A DNA stretch of 64,000 bases, taken from Nymphaea colorata (taxonomy: Eukaryota > Streptophyta > Magnoliopsida > Nymphaeales > Nymphaeaceae). A program made the position numbers and the translations under genes. The notes beneath the pieces are model-generated. The model saw only the letters and a list, made by a program, of their open reading frames with translations, had not been told where the DNA came from and ran no database searches. The stretch covers positions 43,207,115 to 43,271,114 of the forward strand of contig NC_045138.2 in NCBI RefSeq assembly GCF_008831285.2. Direction: 5' to 3'. Of this stretch, positions 10,206-23,268 are shown in pieces (position 1 is the first letter of the stretch; each line of letters opens with the position of its first letter).

Positions 10206-11304
10206 TTTATTAAATGCCGAAACCACGTGATAGATGAAAGCCATCAATATCATAAACCAATCTCTGTAACCATTGTCTAAATGCATGCCACTCAATGAGG
10301 TATTGATTGTCAAACAGATATAGATTTAGCACAAAGCAAAAAAGTACAAATAGAATGAAAAGTCAAATAGAATTTTCTTACCTGTGGTCTATGCAAACAC
10401 AGGAATAGCGCAACTGAGCACGGTTTAAGGTTTTAACAGATGTCAGGAAACATGTACTAACATATAGTCATCAAATTTGAGTGCTATCACAAACCACCTT
10501 GTTGCCTGTGAGTGCTTATCGCAAACTAGTTACTGGAAGAAGACTCCTTACAATGGATAATTATTTTTCAGTGGACTCATATTAATTGCCAAAAAATACA
10601 AACATCAAAGATTGCACAAGAAATTATATATAATAGTTGAACAACTAAAGGAAATAAAAGATTGAAGATGCAGTCAATGCCATAAGGAGTTAACAGTTTA
10701 TGGACAGATTTAAAAATGCTAGCACTGTACACAAGATTTTCTGATGTTTCATATTCACTTACTTCTCATGACATTCTATCTCAACTTTCAAGACCTTTTA
10801 ACATTCTAGAAGATCGTATGTGCATCTTCTAACAAACAAGGATACAGTATTCTCTTTCTTTTCAAGTAAAGACAGTAATCCAGTTCAACCAACAGGTCCA
10901 GGTAAAGTTACCCTTTCAAGAGTTAATATCTCAGAAGACCAGTGCCGTAGGCATCACATGTTGTCAGTTGTCACCTTCAAATTCAGTTAGATTTTTGCAT
11001 TGCTTGAGAACTACAGTTTCCAACATCAGGCACCAAATCATATTACCCGTACTTTTTGTGCACAATGAACCCCAACACCTCAACCATAGTCATTCATATG
11101 GTCAAGTTTCTGAATAGCAAAAGCATCAACTTTGGCTTGTTTCATGCCATACTTTCTTGCTTATTAGGGCATTGAAGTGCTATAACGACATTCTTCAAGC
11201 ACCAGACAGTGTGGGCTATCTTCTTCTTGTCGCGAAGACAACAAGGCCACCACAAACAGAAAACTTCCAAAACCAGAACTCGACATAAATTGGAGTAAGT
11301 TTTC
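10206..11304. other. 3' flank and probable 3' UTR of F-box gene
   Basis: No ORF worth calling. The part next to 11304 is probably the 3' UTR of the minus-strand F-box gene. I could not place its polyadenylation site. I see no transposon sequence in this stretch. Confidence 0.4.
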
Positions 11305-12597
11305 TTAGTAGATAGATGCATCAAACCTTGGTTCATAGAAGGTGACTTGACTGCTCCATGACTGAAGAACACAACCAGCAATCCAAGACCATGCCTTCCT
11401 GTCAATGTCATAAAGCAGACCTTTGCCCTGATTCCATGATGTAAAGCAGATCAAATTATCTTGCCCAAAGCATTCGAATCGTTCGGCTGATAATCTCAAC
11501 AGAGATTTAAATAGCCTCTGCGGCATTCTACCTATCTCTACCCACACAGTATTGCTATGATCCAATTCCCAAATCCTCATACTCTGATGGGTGCTGTACA
11601 TACCTATCCTTCCAACCAGAAACAAACGCTTGTACGTGCCAGCAACAAGGTAACCATCTAAAAGAGATTTAGGAAATTTGACTGGGATGTGCTCCCAATA
11701 GCCTGTATCAAGTCTATACATCATCAACCCCGGCGGCGAAAGGGCCTCAAGATAGATTCTAGAATCACAAAATGCTATTTTGGAAGAACAGAGGTTAACC
11801 GCAGGCATTACTTGATGCAGAGACCAACTATTTGATTTGGAATCATATACCTCAGTGGGCAAAGTTCTCTCTGCATATATATCGCTTGTAGCAATCACTT
11901 TGAAGGATCTGTCCTCTCTATCAACAACCAATATCAGATGGCGCTGCTGATTATGATGCATAGTTGGTAATGCACGCCAAGTTTGAGTAAGAGGGTTACA
12001 AACTACAGTTTTGAAACACAACCCGTCTAACCCTGAAAAGCATACCAGGCCACCTGAAGAGCCAACCAACAAAAACGCCCACTCGGGCAGGAAGGAAAAT
12101 GGGAGCTTGTACCATGTTTTGAGCGGCAAGCTGAAAACCGAGCACTGAGGAGTCTGCAGATTTTTCCAAAACGCAAGAAGGCAAGGGCCATGAGAAGGGA
12201 CTCGCCCATGAAACTTGATGAAACCAACGTCAGATATAATCGAATTCCAGCGTTTACATACAGAGCGCAGCTTAAAAAGCACAAACGGAGGCACCCTTGC
12301 CAGGATTTCATTCAGAAGGTCCTCAGGAAGGAAAGCCCAAATGCTGTCTTCCATTTGGATGTCAAGGTGAACAATTCTACTGAATGAAGCCACCACCTCT
12401 TCATCAAAACCCCGAGGTTTTGTTTTGAATACTTTCTGTCGCGAGGGACTACGGCTGCCACTTCGCCCAGAAGTCGTTCGTTTCAGGCGGTCTCCATCTG
12501 AAGCTGGTTCACTTCTCCCTGAGACCTGCCCCCTGCAACCTACTCGGCACCCAGACTCTTCATCTGCCCGAGCTTCTAGAACTAGTTTGCCATCCAT
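11305..12597 (-). CDS. F-box/kelch-type protein (similar to Arabidopsis At5g15710)
   Basis: An intact 430-residue single-exon coding region and the only clear host gene here. The start is the ATG at 12597 (ACCATGG context), because the frame upstream of it crosses a splice acceptor. The N-terminal 80 residues are basic and Ser/Arg-rich. The F-box lies at about residues 87-130 ([16 protein letters not shown], then [12 protein letters not shown]), which normally binds SKP1 in an SCF ubiquitin ligase. Residues of about 150-410 form a kelch/galactose-oxidase-like region that would recruit a substrate. The protein ends [11 protein letters not shown]. From memory its layout and length resemble the Arabidopsis F-box/kelch protein At5g15710; I did not align them. 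The substrate is unknown. No lesion is seen. Confidence 0.93.
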   Translation of the reverse strand: MDGKLVLEARADEESGCRVGCRGQVSGRSEPASDGDRLKRTTSGRSGSRSPSRQKVFKTKPRGFDEEVVASFSRIVHLDIQMEDSIWAFLPEDLLNEILARVPPFVLFKLRSVCKRWNSIISDVGFIKFHGRVPSHGPCLLAFWKNLQTPQCSVFSLPLKTWYKLPFSFLPEWAFLLVGSSGGLVCFSGLDGLCFKTVVCNPLTQTWRALPTMHHNQQRHLILVVDREDRSFKVIATSDIYAERTLPTEVYDSKSNSWSLHQVMPAVNLCSSKIAFCDSRIYLEALSPPGLMMYRLDTGYWEHIPVKFPKSLLDGYLVAGTYKRLFLVGRIGMYSTHQSMRIWELDHSNTVWVEIGRMPQRLFKSLLRLSAERFECFGQDNLICFTSWNQGKGLLYDIDRKAWSWIAGCVLQSWSSQVTFYEPRFDASIY

Positions 12598-13500
12598 GGT
12601 CCGCTTCCCTGACAAACAAAGAAATCAGGAAAAGGAATTAATTTACCCCGAATGTCAAAATTGAAAAGACAAACAAAGGAAAAAGTAAAAAGAAAACTCA
12701 AACTTTCGCTCAGGAGGGAGGGGAAACGGGTAGACGTTCAACCCCAATCGAAAACCCTAAAACGCAAAACCAAGAAATGAAAATTTGAGTTGAAATTTTA
12801 GTATTTTGGAGCTGACGTTTTCTGATAAGCAATAGATAGACTAGTTTATGGCAAAAAGGGAAAGCTCCGATCCAATCAACTTTACCATAAATCTTTAGAA
12901 CGTTATTGAAAAGGAAAAAGTAGAAGAAAATTCTTAACACTGAACTGTCATCTAAACGAGCCGGTTAGAAAAACCTACGAAAGCCGGAACAGCATGATTT
13001 CTGACGTATAAGGACCCCAATATCAGAAAAATCACGACGACAGAAATTAAAACTGCTCAAAGATACGAAACCAAACCAAACCAAACAGGAAAGCATATCT
13101 TTAAGAACGAAGAACGAGGCACCAAATAAAAACAACAATAGAAGCTGCGACACCTTTTCAAAACCTTCAAAAATCTCAGGAGAGGTTTGTGACATCCTAA
13201 GATTGGAAACGGAAAAGGAAGTCCTGTAAGAAACAAAGGAACTTGCAAATTTTGTATTCTAAATTTGGAGAGATAAAAAGGCGAGGTTCAGAAAACCTAA
13301 TTTTGGTTGACGAGCTCCGGGCAATTTCATGAAGTGATAAAAGAAAAACAACGCGAAAACTACAAAGTCGACTGCGAAATCGATTTCGAAAGACGCAATT
13401 AGAGGGTACCTTTCTTCCCTTGCACGGTTTGGTTTTTCGAACCAGATAGGGGAAGGGAGGACAGAGGAACGCTCTCAAATCTTAATCTGTATGTGGCCGG
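12598..13500 (-). other. 5' UTR exon and 801-bp UTR intron of F-box gene
   Basis: On the minus strand an acceptor TTTGTTTGTCAG ends at 12609, eleven bases upstream of the start codon. A good donor, AAAG|GTACCC, lies at 13410/13409. I therefore predict a leader exon from about 13490 to 13410, an intron 13409-12609, and the coding exon from 12608. The leader is pyrimidine-rich (CCTCCCTTCCCC near 13455). Long 5' UTR introns are common in plant regulatory genes. The transcription start is a guess. Confidence 0.6.
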
Positions 13501-14630
13501 CCGGAGTGGCCCTCAAACAAAATAATAGAGACCCCGTTTTCCCTCTGATGGGTTCAACCACAGTTTGGATCTTATTCCATATTTAATCGGACTATATGAT
13601 CTGGTTCAAAAAATTAATCCGAACCTGGTTAGACGTCAAAGTAACCCAGTATTTGCATCATCAAAATTTTCATACCAAAACAATTTTGATGGATGCCTGA
13701 CTCTAACGGGTATCTGATATGTAAACCATGTTTGGCGTGCTGTTTGTAGCCATTTTGAAGCTTATAAGCAACACGTGTTAGGTAATTTCTCAAACCGTGT
13801 ATATTGTGTTGAATCATTGAATCAACTGAAAACATAATATGAGAAAGGAAATGCGGATTTGTCTCTCCACCGGCGTAGTCCCTGACAATTGGCCCCATCT
13901 CCTGCCTGGTCAAATGTGACTCCAATTTGCTTCACTGGTAGCTTATATGCTTAAATGCTTAAGAACTCAAATGGTATCTGCGTTAGTCAAGGTGTAGTTT
14001 GATGGAATGAGAATTTGGTGGAACCTGAAGATACGATCCTATTTCAGCACTTGGAACCTGAGTTTTTGGAAAGATTGGATAGGCTACTTTTATTCTATAA
14101 CAATAGGTGTTGGTTAAGTAGACTCGGAGGTTCAACGGAAGGCAGACGCCCTCCTCGGCCTTGGCAAAATCTGTGTGGCAATATACTCCACAAAGTTCAC
14201 TTTCTGCAACAGAATCCTGCATACGATGTTCTGGTATTGTTGATGCACAAAATGTAATGTTTTGAATTCCTTCCGTTTTCGGTGTCTCCCATGGTCTGCA
14301 TCCGATTTTGTCTCCATTGTAATGCCGTTAATTGTGCTTGGATGCTGATTTTTTTATGTACATACTTGTTGTTGGAAAATAAAAGGTTAGGAGGGCCTTT
14401 TCCCCCGCAGGGTTGTTGCGGAACTGAAAACATAATATGAAAACATACTTGAATCCATACTTGGGAGAGTCGTTGAAGTAGGATCTTGCTTAGCCTCTTA
14501 AGTAAGAGTAAAGTTTCTTATGGGGGAAATGAAACTATATACCATGTGTATGGCCTGCAAAGACCAGTACCATTTATGAAATGTTGTCAAAATTTCAGAT
14601 TCAACACATCGTAAAAGATGTAATAGTAAT
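13501..14630. other. Upstream region of F-box gene, no gene seen
   Basis: Presumed to hold the F-box promoter, but I could not assign a TATA box. Short open frames at 13629-14433 look random. A short word, GAAAACATAATATGA, occurs at about 13827 and 14427. Confidence 0.4.
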
Positions 14631-14639
14631 TTCTGTGCG

Positions 14640-15590
14640 AACACCAAATCAAAATACTAATGGAGAAATTTTGATCAACGCCCATACTCATCGCATCAAG
14701 TTCATCTCCCTCAAGTTCTTCATCTTCAAATCTATCTTCGGTTCATAGTTCCACTTTACAAAGTGTTAGCCAGTGTTCTCAAGTTCCAAACAACTTGCAC
14801 CATTTACATGGAATCAAACTCACTGGAGACACTTACCTTCTTTAGGAGTCTCAGCTCAGGCCGATACTGTTGACACATGACTAGTTGGCTACATTGATGG
14901 TGTGAAACCTTCACTGTATGTTGAAGGTACTGCTCAATTTAATCCCAATTATGCAGGTTGGCTTAAGCACAATAAATTGCTATTGAGTTGGATACTTGGT
15001 TCCTTAATGAAGGCAATACATTCTCATGTGGTCGGCCTTTCCACTTCATTTGCTGTTTGGAATGCATTAAAACATAGTTAAGCAACACATTCTGGGTCTA
15101 AGATGATACAGTCAAAATCTCACATGCAAGATCTTTGAAGAGGAGCTACATCAATAGATGAATATATTTCAAAAGCAAGGTAATTAGCCCATCAATTAGC
15201 TATTTCTAGTAAACTTCTTGAGGATGATTTAATGATGTGGATTTTAAATGGCCAACCATCAGAGCATTCAACATTTACATTAAATTAACTTCATAATGTT
15301 CTCTTGATACAAAAAGCACATATTTCTTGCATGAATTCAGTTGATAGTGTTCATGTCAATCTTGCTGCAAATATTGTCACTTAGTCATGTAACAATAATG
15401 AAAATATAAACCATTCTTTGAATCATGGATAATTTTGTCATGGAAAAGGGTATTATGATACTATAGGGCAAGCATAACAATGCTTTTCCAACAATAATTT
15501 ATTCTCACTTTGTGAGAAACCATGCCACCACCACAAAAAATCCTATCATTATTCATGCAAAAAAAAAAGAGTCAATAAAAACCAAAAAGA
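14640..15590 (+). pseudogene. Ty1/copia gag remnant
   Basis: Plus-strand translation gives a Ser-rich N-terminus and then copia Gag (UBN2-like) signatures: HHLHGIKLTGDTYLL, GYIDGVKPSLYVEG, NAGW-type KHNKLLLSWILGSL, and ending in SVDSVHVNLAANIVT near 15380. At least six stops break it. Sequence resembling the Lys-rich zinc-knuckle region continues to 15590, where it is cut by the CACTA terminus. Pol does not follow. The plus-strand copia pol at 30120-32945 may be its missing half, displaced by nested insertions. Confidence 0.75.
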
Positions 15591-15960
15591 CACCAGTAAA
15601 ATCTTTATCGATGTTTTGAATGGGATGTTAGTAAAAAATTTGTTGTTGAAGCCTTTACTGATGAGTCAGTGTTAAAGTTTGTACAACTTAAGTTTCACTG
15701 ATGAACTTGCACATATGTTTACGTTAACCTGTACTAATGAAAGACTTCCTCAGTGTTTGTAGATCTTTTATTAACATGCCTGGACGTCAGTTTATGTGTG
15801 ATCTTTTACTGACAGTTTATGTACTGTTAGTTTATGTCAACCTTTTATTGACATTTCCATTAGTTACTGTTGATTGAAAATCTTTACTAGGGTTTTATTT
15901 AGTGCATTGATAATAACTACCTTACTAACGTGCTTTTCATGTTAGTTAAGGTGATCTATT
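15591..15960. repeat. CACTA terminus and subterminal repeats
   Basis: After the CACCAG terminus, degenerate copies of TTTACTGA(C/T)G and TTTATTAAC-type words recur near 15604, 15649, 15698, 15765, 15804 and 15840. In CACTA elements such subterminal repeats bind the second transposon protein. The identification is inferred from pattern and position. Confidence 0.55.
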
Positions 15961-16124
15961 TTTTATTAGTCAATAATATTGACAAATCTAAAAAATGGGA
16001 ATATACAGAATAGATTACATTCCTACTCAACATGCAAAATACAAATCTCATAATACAAAATGAAATTAAAGTCCTCTTCGACTCTTGAACTCTGATAGAT
16101 TTGTTTAGATCTAGCATATACAAA

Positions 16125-16398
16125 GAACATGAAGAAAAAGAAGAATAATAAAAGAAAAAAGTTCAACAACCATCTATGATAACAAGATGACAACTATATC
16201 GCGCAACATAGTTTAACAACCATCTTCCATAATAGGATGGTAATTATATATATATATCAACGAACATGAAGAAAAAGAATAATAAAAGAAAAAAGTTCAA
16301 CAACCATCTATGATAACAAGATGACAACTATATCGCGCAACATAGTTTAACAACCATCTTCCATAATAGGATGGCAATTATATATATATATATATATA
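16125..16398. repeat. 137-bp tandem duplication
   Basis: The unit at 16125-16261 repeats at 16262-16398, nearly identical, with a 3-bp indel in the A-rich part and a different (TA)n length at the end. Confidence 0.9.
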
Positions 16399-16400
16399 TA

Positions 16401-17590
16401 TCAATGCATGTAAATAGATCCAAGAACTGAGTCTTCAAGTTGAACCATAGGTATCATTGACGGAAAGGGTGAAATATGTTACAATTATGTTGTTATTTCC
16501 AGCAATGTAAACCTTTAACATATAATATGTATACAACTTAACTAAATGATCTCTTAAGCAATGTCATGATTTGATTTATATGATTTTCGAGCTTACCCAC
16601 CCTTGCACATTTAGCTTCAAGGTCCCTCAGCGGACCCCAACAGATGTTGTTGTGTTTTCATCACAACGTGTGCATCTCTCCTCAAGCACAACTAACTTTT
16701 GTTATAAAGTATTGATTTGCGCTTTTAATGTTGTATTTTCTACTTCAAGTTGACTCTTGCTTGTACCTACACTATAGAACCGTGAATGCTTCACACCTAG
16801 TTGTCTCATAGTGTGTATCCACTCATGTCTATTTTTATCCATCACTTGGCGTTGCACATGACCACTTCCATGTGAATCAGATGTTGTTTTAGGTCAGTTA
16901 GTTACCTTTTCCTTTACTTTTACTTAACACATTTCATATAGATAAAAATTGATATAAATTTATACATATATGTATGTATGTATCAATGCATGTAAATAGA
17001 TCCAAGAACTGAGTCTTCAAGGTTGAACCATAGGTATCATTGACGGAAATTATGAAGCGTCAGCAAGCTTGCATAGAAATGGTGAAATATGTTACAATTA
17101 TGTTGTTATTTCCAGCAATGTAAACCTTAACATATAATATGTATACAACTTAACTGAATGATCTCTTAAGCAATGTCATGATTTGATTTATATGATTTTC
17201 GAGCTTACCCACCCTTGCACATTTAGCTTCAAGCTCAGGGACCCCAGCGGACCCCAACAGATGTTGTTGTGTTTTCATCACATCATGTGCATCTCTCCTC
17301 AAGCACAACTAACTTTTGTTATAAAGTATTGATTTGCGCTTTTAATGTTGTATTTTCTACTTCAAGTTGACTCTTGCTTGTACCTACACTAGAGAACCGT
17401 GAATGCTTCACACCTAGTTGTCTCATAGTGTGTATCCACTCATGTCTATTTTTATCCATCACTTGGCATTGCACATTACCACTTCCATGTGAATCAGATG
17501 TTGTTTTAGGTCAGTTAGTTACCTTTTCCTTTACTTTTTCTTAACACATTTCATATAGATAAAATTGATATAAATTTATACATATATATA
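16401..17590. repeat. 582-bp tandem duplication inside the CACTA element
   Basis: The sequence from 16401 recurs from 16983 in the same orientation over the full unit. Small differences include a 30-bp piece present only in copy 2 near 17050 and a short insertion near 17235. A third, much more diverged partial copy is visible at about 17895-17990. Confidence 0.9.
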
Positions 17591-17940
17591 TGCACATATA
17601 TAGATACCTGAAAGTAATAAACAAAAGTGTATAATACTTGCAATATCACATTTAGTTTTTGGGTTAGGATACTTTATGTTAGTGCTGCTTTGAGTTACAA
17701 TAAAGACCTCAACACATCAAAGCTCTGGTCCATCTTCTATAACCTATACAACAAAACAAATAATAGTTTTATTCCATTACTTTATAGTGAAAATATTATT
17801 GAACCAGAATGCATACAAACATATAATATCAATAATAATTTACCCTTTTACCATAAATGTATGAAGCTATGTAGGAATAACACATCATCTTTTCTAGGTG
17901 AATCTGATGCTTCTTCAGGTGAGTTAGCTACATTTTCCTT
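16590..17940 (-). pseudogene. En/Spm-type protein C-terminal exon, duplicated
   Basis: The minus strand of both 582-bp copies encodes a segment with HVQRQVMDKNRHEWIHTMR and then a Leu-rich coiled-coil-like stretch ending LEVENTTLKAQINTL. This looks like the C-terminal part of the plant transposase family (Ptta/En/Spm) found in CACTA elements. The exon is present twice, plus a third decayed trace. I base the family on general appearance, so confidence is moderate. Confidence 0.5.
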
Positions 17941-19235
17941 TAGTTTTTGCTAAACATTACATGCAGATAAAGTTAGTATAAATATACATGTATATATACA
18001 AATATATATGCCCGAATGTAATAATGAAAAACTAGGTAGCACGGTTAGTTTCTTGAATAGATTAGTTTGTGTTAGTCTGCTTTGAGCTGCAATGAAAACC
18101 TCAACACATAAAAGTTTTAATCCATTTTCTCAATACTATAAACAAAATAGATTATATTTTTAGTTGATTTCTTTATAGTAAGATATTATTGAATGAAAAA
18201 ACATAAATGTGATAATATCAATAAAATAATTTACTTCTTTTTTCCTAAATTGTGTGAAGCTTCAGATATTTGTGGTGTGCTGGTACTTGAACTTTGCATG
18301 CACCTCAATATTTTTTTCACTTAGTTCTTATAAGTACAAACATCATATATGATACAATGTCTATCTACATTGAGTTACAATACAAATAAATTTAATAACC
18401 TCGCATAAGAAATGCATACCTCATGCACTTCTTCAACAAAAAAAAAACCTCATGATTGATTCCAACTAATGATCTGGAATCTTGTGCTTGGCACATTGGA
18501 GGCAATAGGCTTCAATAGTTTCATACTTGTATATTTTTCTCAATTTATATCTCCACGATCTAAAGAGGTGAGAGTATTCATACAATGCTGACTTGTGTCC
18601 GGCCACCTTATGTTCACCAAGAAAGTCAAACTTCTCCTATTGTGAAGATATAAAAGATGATAACAATGATGTAAACAACTGCATAATAATATTATCAAAT
18701 TTTAAGTATAACACATAAATTTCCTGTCCTTGTTTTTAAAAATCTATTTTAAAATTGCTAATGTTAATGGTGTACATCCAGGATCTCAGCTAGTGTTAAA
18801 TTTTAAGTATAACACATAAATTTCCTGTCATGTGAAGATATATGAAATGTTAATGGTGTACATCAAGGATCTCAGCTATTGTTCTGATGAATGTTGTCAA
18901 AATCGTGCTTCTCTACCGATTGGTTGGCCAAGTAAGTTTATATGAAGCTTTTGCTTTTCGCTATTTCTCAAACTTGTAGTGGAAAGAGCTCGAGTCAGTC
19001 TATGCATATTTCTTGCTAGGAGTATTGTAAACAAGTGAAAGAACACATCATTAAAATTAATTCCATTATTTTGCAATTAAATTTTCATATAAATTAATGC
19101 AAGTATTACCTAAAGAAGCTTCATCTCAAGTATCTTCTTATGCACTATTATAAGTCGATCATATAAACTACTATATTGAAGTCATCTAATAAAATTACAA
19201 ACACAAAAATACAATGTTACACAGAGAATGCACCC

Positions 19236-19458
19236 TATTTATGAAAACAAGTGAATACAATAACAAATGTATGTGGAAAACAATCATTTGATATGTACCT
19301 ACATGGAACAACTTATTTTGTATTAATGAATTAATTATTAAACCCACTCTATTTATGAAAACAAGTGAATACAATAACAAATGAATGTGGAAAACAATCA
19401 TTTGATATGTACCTACATGGAACAACTTATTTTGTATTAATGAATTAATTATTAAACC
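19236..19458. repeat. 113-bp tandem duplication
   Basis: The unit from about 19237 recurs from 19350 with only a couple of mismatches. It is noncoding and lies within the CACTA region. Confidence 0.9.
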
Positions 19459-19509
19459 ATGATATATGTAAAATTCATACCAATTATCTTAAGAGGCAAT
19501 GATTAATCA

Positions 19510-20130
19510 CAATCTCTTATACATCTTCCTTAATCTAAGTTACATCATCATCAACGTTGTCACCTCAACACTTGGCAAATTTTGTGAATCTATATCACAA
19601 TACTTATTGTCCTTAACATCGATTCCCAAGAGATCATACAGATCTCCAAGTCTTGTTTTAGTAACATGTCAATCATGTCCAATGAGATCTTCTACATAAA
19701 AAAAAAAAACTTGTTGTGCTTGAGATGCTAGGGTGCACAGTTCTTCTCCCATATATCTGAACTTGATGCTGATATATGTGAATCTAAATTTGTCTTGTTT
19801 AATCCCATGATCATGTGAACTAAGTATATTGTATCATTCACATTTGAATAACACATACTCTAATGTCTCATTATAGCTAACCTCTATAATGTCCATGACT
19901 AATTGATAATATGCAACTTCACAAATCACAGGTTCTTAACTCTTATGCCCGAAAAACTAGAAGCATGTACATTAACAAGTACACCATTGTTTTGGTATGT
20001 CATATTTTTATCATTGTTTCTTATATGAAATCTAAACCCAATAATTGTAAAGCCTTTATATTTGAATGCAAATTTTCCTAGAAATTGAGACAACCTAACA
20101 ATGCCTCCTAGTATATGCCAACTTTGATTG
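19510..20130 (-). pseudogene. CACTA-associated DUF4216 region
   Basis: Minus-strand translation shows TNGVLVNVHASSFSG, VAYYQLVMDIIEVSYNET, VLFKCEWYNI, TLASQAQQVFF and VTKTRLGDLYDLLGID in order. This matches the DUF4216 domain found downstream of TNP2 in plant CACTA transposases. Stops are present (for example after YVEDLIGHD). Its function is unknown. Confidence 0.8.
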
Positions 20131-20399
20131 TCATGTATTTGGCAAAGCTGTCACATTGAAGATATAACTATTAGATGTAATAGACTTAATTCAATAAAAC
20201 AAGGTAACATACTTATAAAATACAGAAACATGCATGATTTTGAAATAAATCTGGAAATGTTCCTTTGTGAACATGTTCAATGTTATGAGGGCTTCTAGAG
20301 CATTGACATTGAACCAATCTCTAGCAATGCCTATACAGATGCATATAAGTTAATATGCTAATAAAACACACATCTATTGAATCAGTTAACATATGCATG

Positions 20400-22130
20400 T
20401 GTAATTCATACATTTGCACAAGATATAGCAGCACTATCATATGATTGAATAGTATATAATTGTGCACTTGTTGATGGATTAAGGAGTTAAGAATAATAAA
20501 CATTGATGCGCCTAATGGACAACCTGCTCTAATGACATTGGATTTATCATCAAAATCTACGACATTTTCATTGTTTCTTTCTGGCCTATTGAAACATGTC
20601 TCTGTATCTCAAAAATAAAATGTCTGTTTTTTTATTCCATTTCCATAGTAGCATCAAATAAATGTTTGCTTTTTACATCTATGAGTCGTTGAAAGCTAAC
20701 GACGATGTCCCATATAACACATTTTTCTGCTTTGCTTCTGTGTGCAACCATGTACATCTATGTAACAAATTGGACAAGCTAGTTTGCCTTTTGTATAGTA
20801 TCATATCTTGGAAATTCATTTATAGTCTTCATCAAAGTAACACAGAGTTGAAATTATTCCCTTTTGTGAACATTAAATGTATATGTCCATCATTCCATAA
20901 TTTCAATAATTCATCTACAAGTGGTTGAGACATGCATTTATTTTGTGTGTGTTATGGGCAATTGCTCTAGATGTCACTAATGATGAATGGACATAAGGTT
21001 GCTTCATACATACTCAAGGTGACAGATTGTATGTGACCAAAAAATAGGTTAGATACTATAAGTTGAGCTCAATGTTCCACAGGGATTGAAACCATCGCTT
21101 GCTAAACCCAGTCAAATATTTCGAGGGCCTGCTGCAAATGAAAAGTGAATTTCATCAAAGCTCTTCCATGCAACACCATTTGCTAGGTGTCTCAACACTT
21201 TTTGAGTTTCATCATGCTATGTCATCTATCGTACAACATCAAACATTATGAAAAATCTCGTCAATCACAGTGTAATTGGAAAGTAATGCAAGTCGTCCTA
21301 GGTGACTTTTTGCCTTTTCTAGATGCCTTATTGTCAACTTGATGTTCGACTTCTTTCCATTGCAGTCCATCACATCTATCACATGTATCTTTTGAGGTAG
21401 ACTCATTCCTACATAACATGTAGTTATTTGGAGACATCAATTTTCTTGTAATCAAAACCCAAATCTATAAAGTCCTTTTAGGTTCATAAACAATATTTGG
21501 TAACTGCACTCCTACAAAGAAAGCTTTGAGCAATAGTTCAAATAACATAATGAATCTTGTTGTTCCACCCACTTAGAATCTTTATAAGAAACAAGTGGAC
21601 TAGGAAAGCTAATTTTTGCAGATCTTTTGCATCCTACATAAAGCTCCTCTTTTGCATTTCTAATCAATCTTTCATACAAGTTGTCGTCTTGTCCATCTTC
21701 ATTAGCACAATTGTTAGGCCTGTTTGAAGCTGGTACATTTTCATGCATGTTAAAGACATCTTCAACCCCTTCATGCATGTCTTCAGCTTCAGCATCAGCT
21801 GGTTGGTTATCTGCAATCGTAGGTGGCAAAATTGATTCCCCATGAAAATGCCAGCAAACATGTCTCCATGAATCCATAGCATACAATATTATCAACTGCA
21901 TCTTTGACAGTTTAAGACCTAAAATTATTGCATTTCATGCAAAGACATCTCATCCTTCCATTGACTATGATATTATTTATTGCATTTCATACAAAAACAT
22001 CTCATTCTTTCATTGACTATGGTATTATTGGTAATTAAAAGTCAATAAAATTGTGGAGCCCATTCAAATGTTCTACAAGATCTCTTCTCTTTGTGATCCA
22101 ACCTTGACCTCCCATATTCTACTCTTCAAC
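20400..22130 (-). pseudogene. TNP2-type CACTA transposase
   Basis: TNP2 cuts and moves CACTA elements. The minus strand begins near 22130 with a GWITKRRDLVEHLNG segment. An N-terminal block at 21901-21512 includes YERLIRNAKEELYVGC and SKWVEQQ. A Cys-containing block lies at 21455-21261 (MSPNNYMLCRNE, CDRCDGLQW). Next is the core near 21200-21040 with GVAWKSFDEIHF, then LGLASDGFNPCG and SSTYSI, the usual DDE-like region. Downstream pieces to 20400 recall the WTINDFPAYG and KLACP blocks. Multiple stops and frameshifts show it is dead. Confidence 0.85.
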
Positions 22131-22195
22131 GTAAATACAAAAATCTAAGAATGTGTTAAATACCTATGAGGTCAATTCTATGAATAGATATTGAA

Positions 22196-22298
<103 letters not shown>

Positions 22299-22559
22299 AA
22301 ATCCATCCTTCGTTACTCCAAACCCAGCTAAGCAAAATCGCTCAACTGGTGTGGGGCATTCATTTTTTTATTAAAAAAATGAAAACAAGACGCTCAAAGC
22401 AGAGCATTGAGTGCCGTGGGAGGGGGAGGCATAAAAATAAAAATAAATGATGGGGAGCTGGCGAAGGGTATTGGCAGGGTGGTGGGAGGTTGCCACCTGA
22501 CGGAGGTGACAACCTCCCCATCTAATGACCTCCCATTTTTTTCATTCATTTAGGATGCG

Positions 22560-22790
22560 TTTGATGCACAGGGAAGAATTTAACGTGGAAAATTTACCAT
22601 GGTAAATTTTTTTGGAAAAAAAAAACAGGATGAAATTTAACCCTCTTCCGATTTGAGGTCATGTTTGATGCACAAGAAGAATTTAACCTGGTAATTTTAA
22701 CCCTGTTTGATACACAATGAAGAATTTAACCTGGTAAATTTAACCATGTTTGATGCACATGATAAAAAATTTAGGAGACTTTTTTTAGAA
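22560..22790. repeat. Subterminal direct repeats of Harbinger left end
   Basis: The word TTTGATGCACA (one copy with a single change) starts at 22560, 22664, 22706 and 22749, each followed by an AGAATTTAACCTGGTAA-like stretch. The last three are spaced 42-43 bp. The terminus itself contains the core word, so these may be repeated transposase binding sites. A further TTTGATGCA lies at 26866 near the other end. Confidence 0.8.
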
Positions 22791-23268
22791 ATGAAATAAG
22801 TTGTATGACAACATTGTGGCCTTTCAAGAAGAACCCAACTCAACAATAAATAAAAAACATCCAAGTGAACTAACATCCAACTTAACATGGTGATGACTTA
22901 AATAACACGTTCTGGATATTATTCACAATGTTGTTTGTAACCTGAAAATCGTTGCATATTGGAAACCAACGGCAAATGAGATCAAGTCTAACTATGTAAG
23001 GCGTAAGAATGAGTTTTGAAGTCACATAAGCAGATGCCATCAAAGTCGTTGCATATTGGAAAAATACATAAACAGATGCCATCAATGTTGTTTGCATCCC
23101 TTTCATACAAGCAATCGATCCAGCCCCATTTGTATATGAAGAAAAATACATTAAATAAACTGTAATGGAAATCCAGCCTATAAACAAAAGGCTTCACCAT
23201 GGTGTCAATTTGTGATGCAATTGGTAACAAGTAGTCAACTTGACAATGATTAACTAATATTCATCCAA

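Larger units (their letters stand above)
15591..22190 (-). mobile_element. CACTA (En/Spm) DNA transposon, decayed
   Basis: The left end CACCAGTAAAATC at 15591 resembles a CACTAGTAAAA-type terminus, followed by repeats of TTTACTGAC-like words typical of CACTA subterminal regions. The minus strand carries TNP2 transposase remnants (about 22130-20400), a DUF4216 region (about 20130-19510) and an En/Spm-type C-terminal region (17940-16590), the usual gene order of plant CACTA elements. I found no matching right terminus; the region runs into a (TA)n tract at 22199. Confidence 0.75.

Noticed and set aside
12190-12664. Plus-strand open frames opposite the F-box gene
   Set aside because: They are antisense shadows of a well supported coding exon and have no recognisable domains.
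18973-18981. CTTGTAGTG, which resembles a CACTA right terminus
   Set aside because: It lies inside the CACTA gene region between the DUF4216 and C-terminal remnants, has no subterminal repeats beside it, and its mate at 15591 has a different following sequence. A nine-base chance match is likely.
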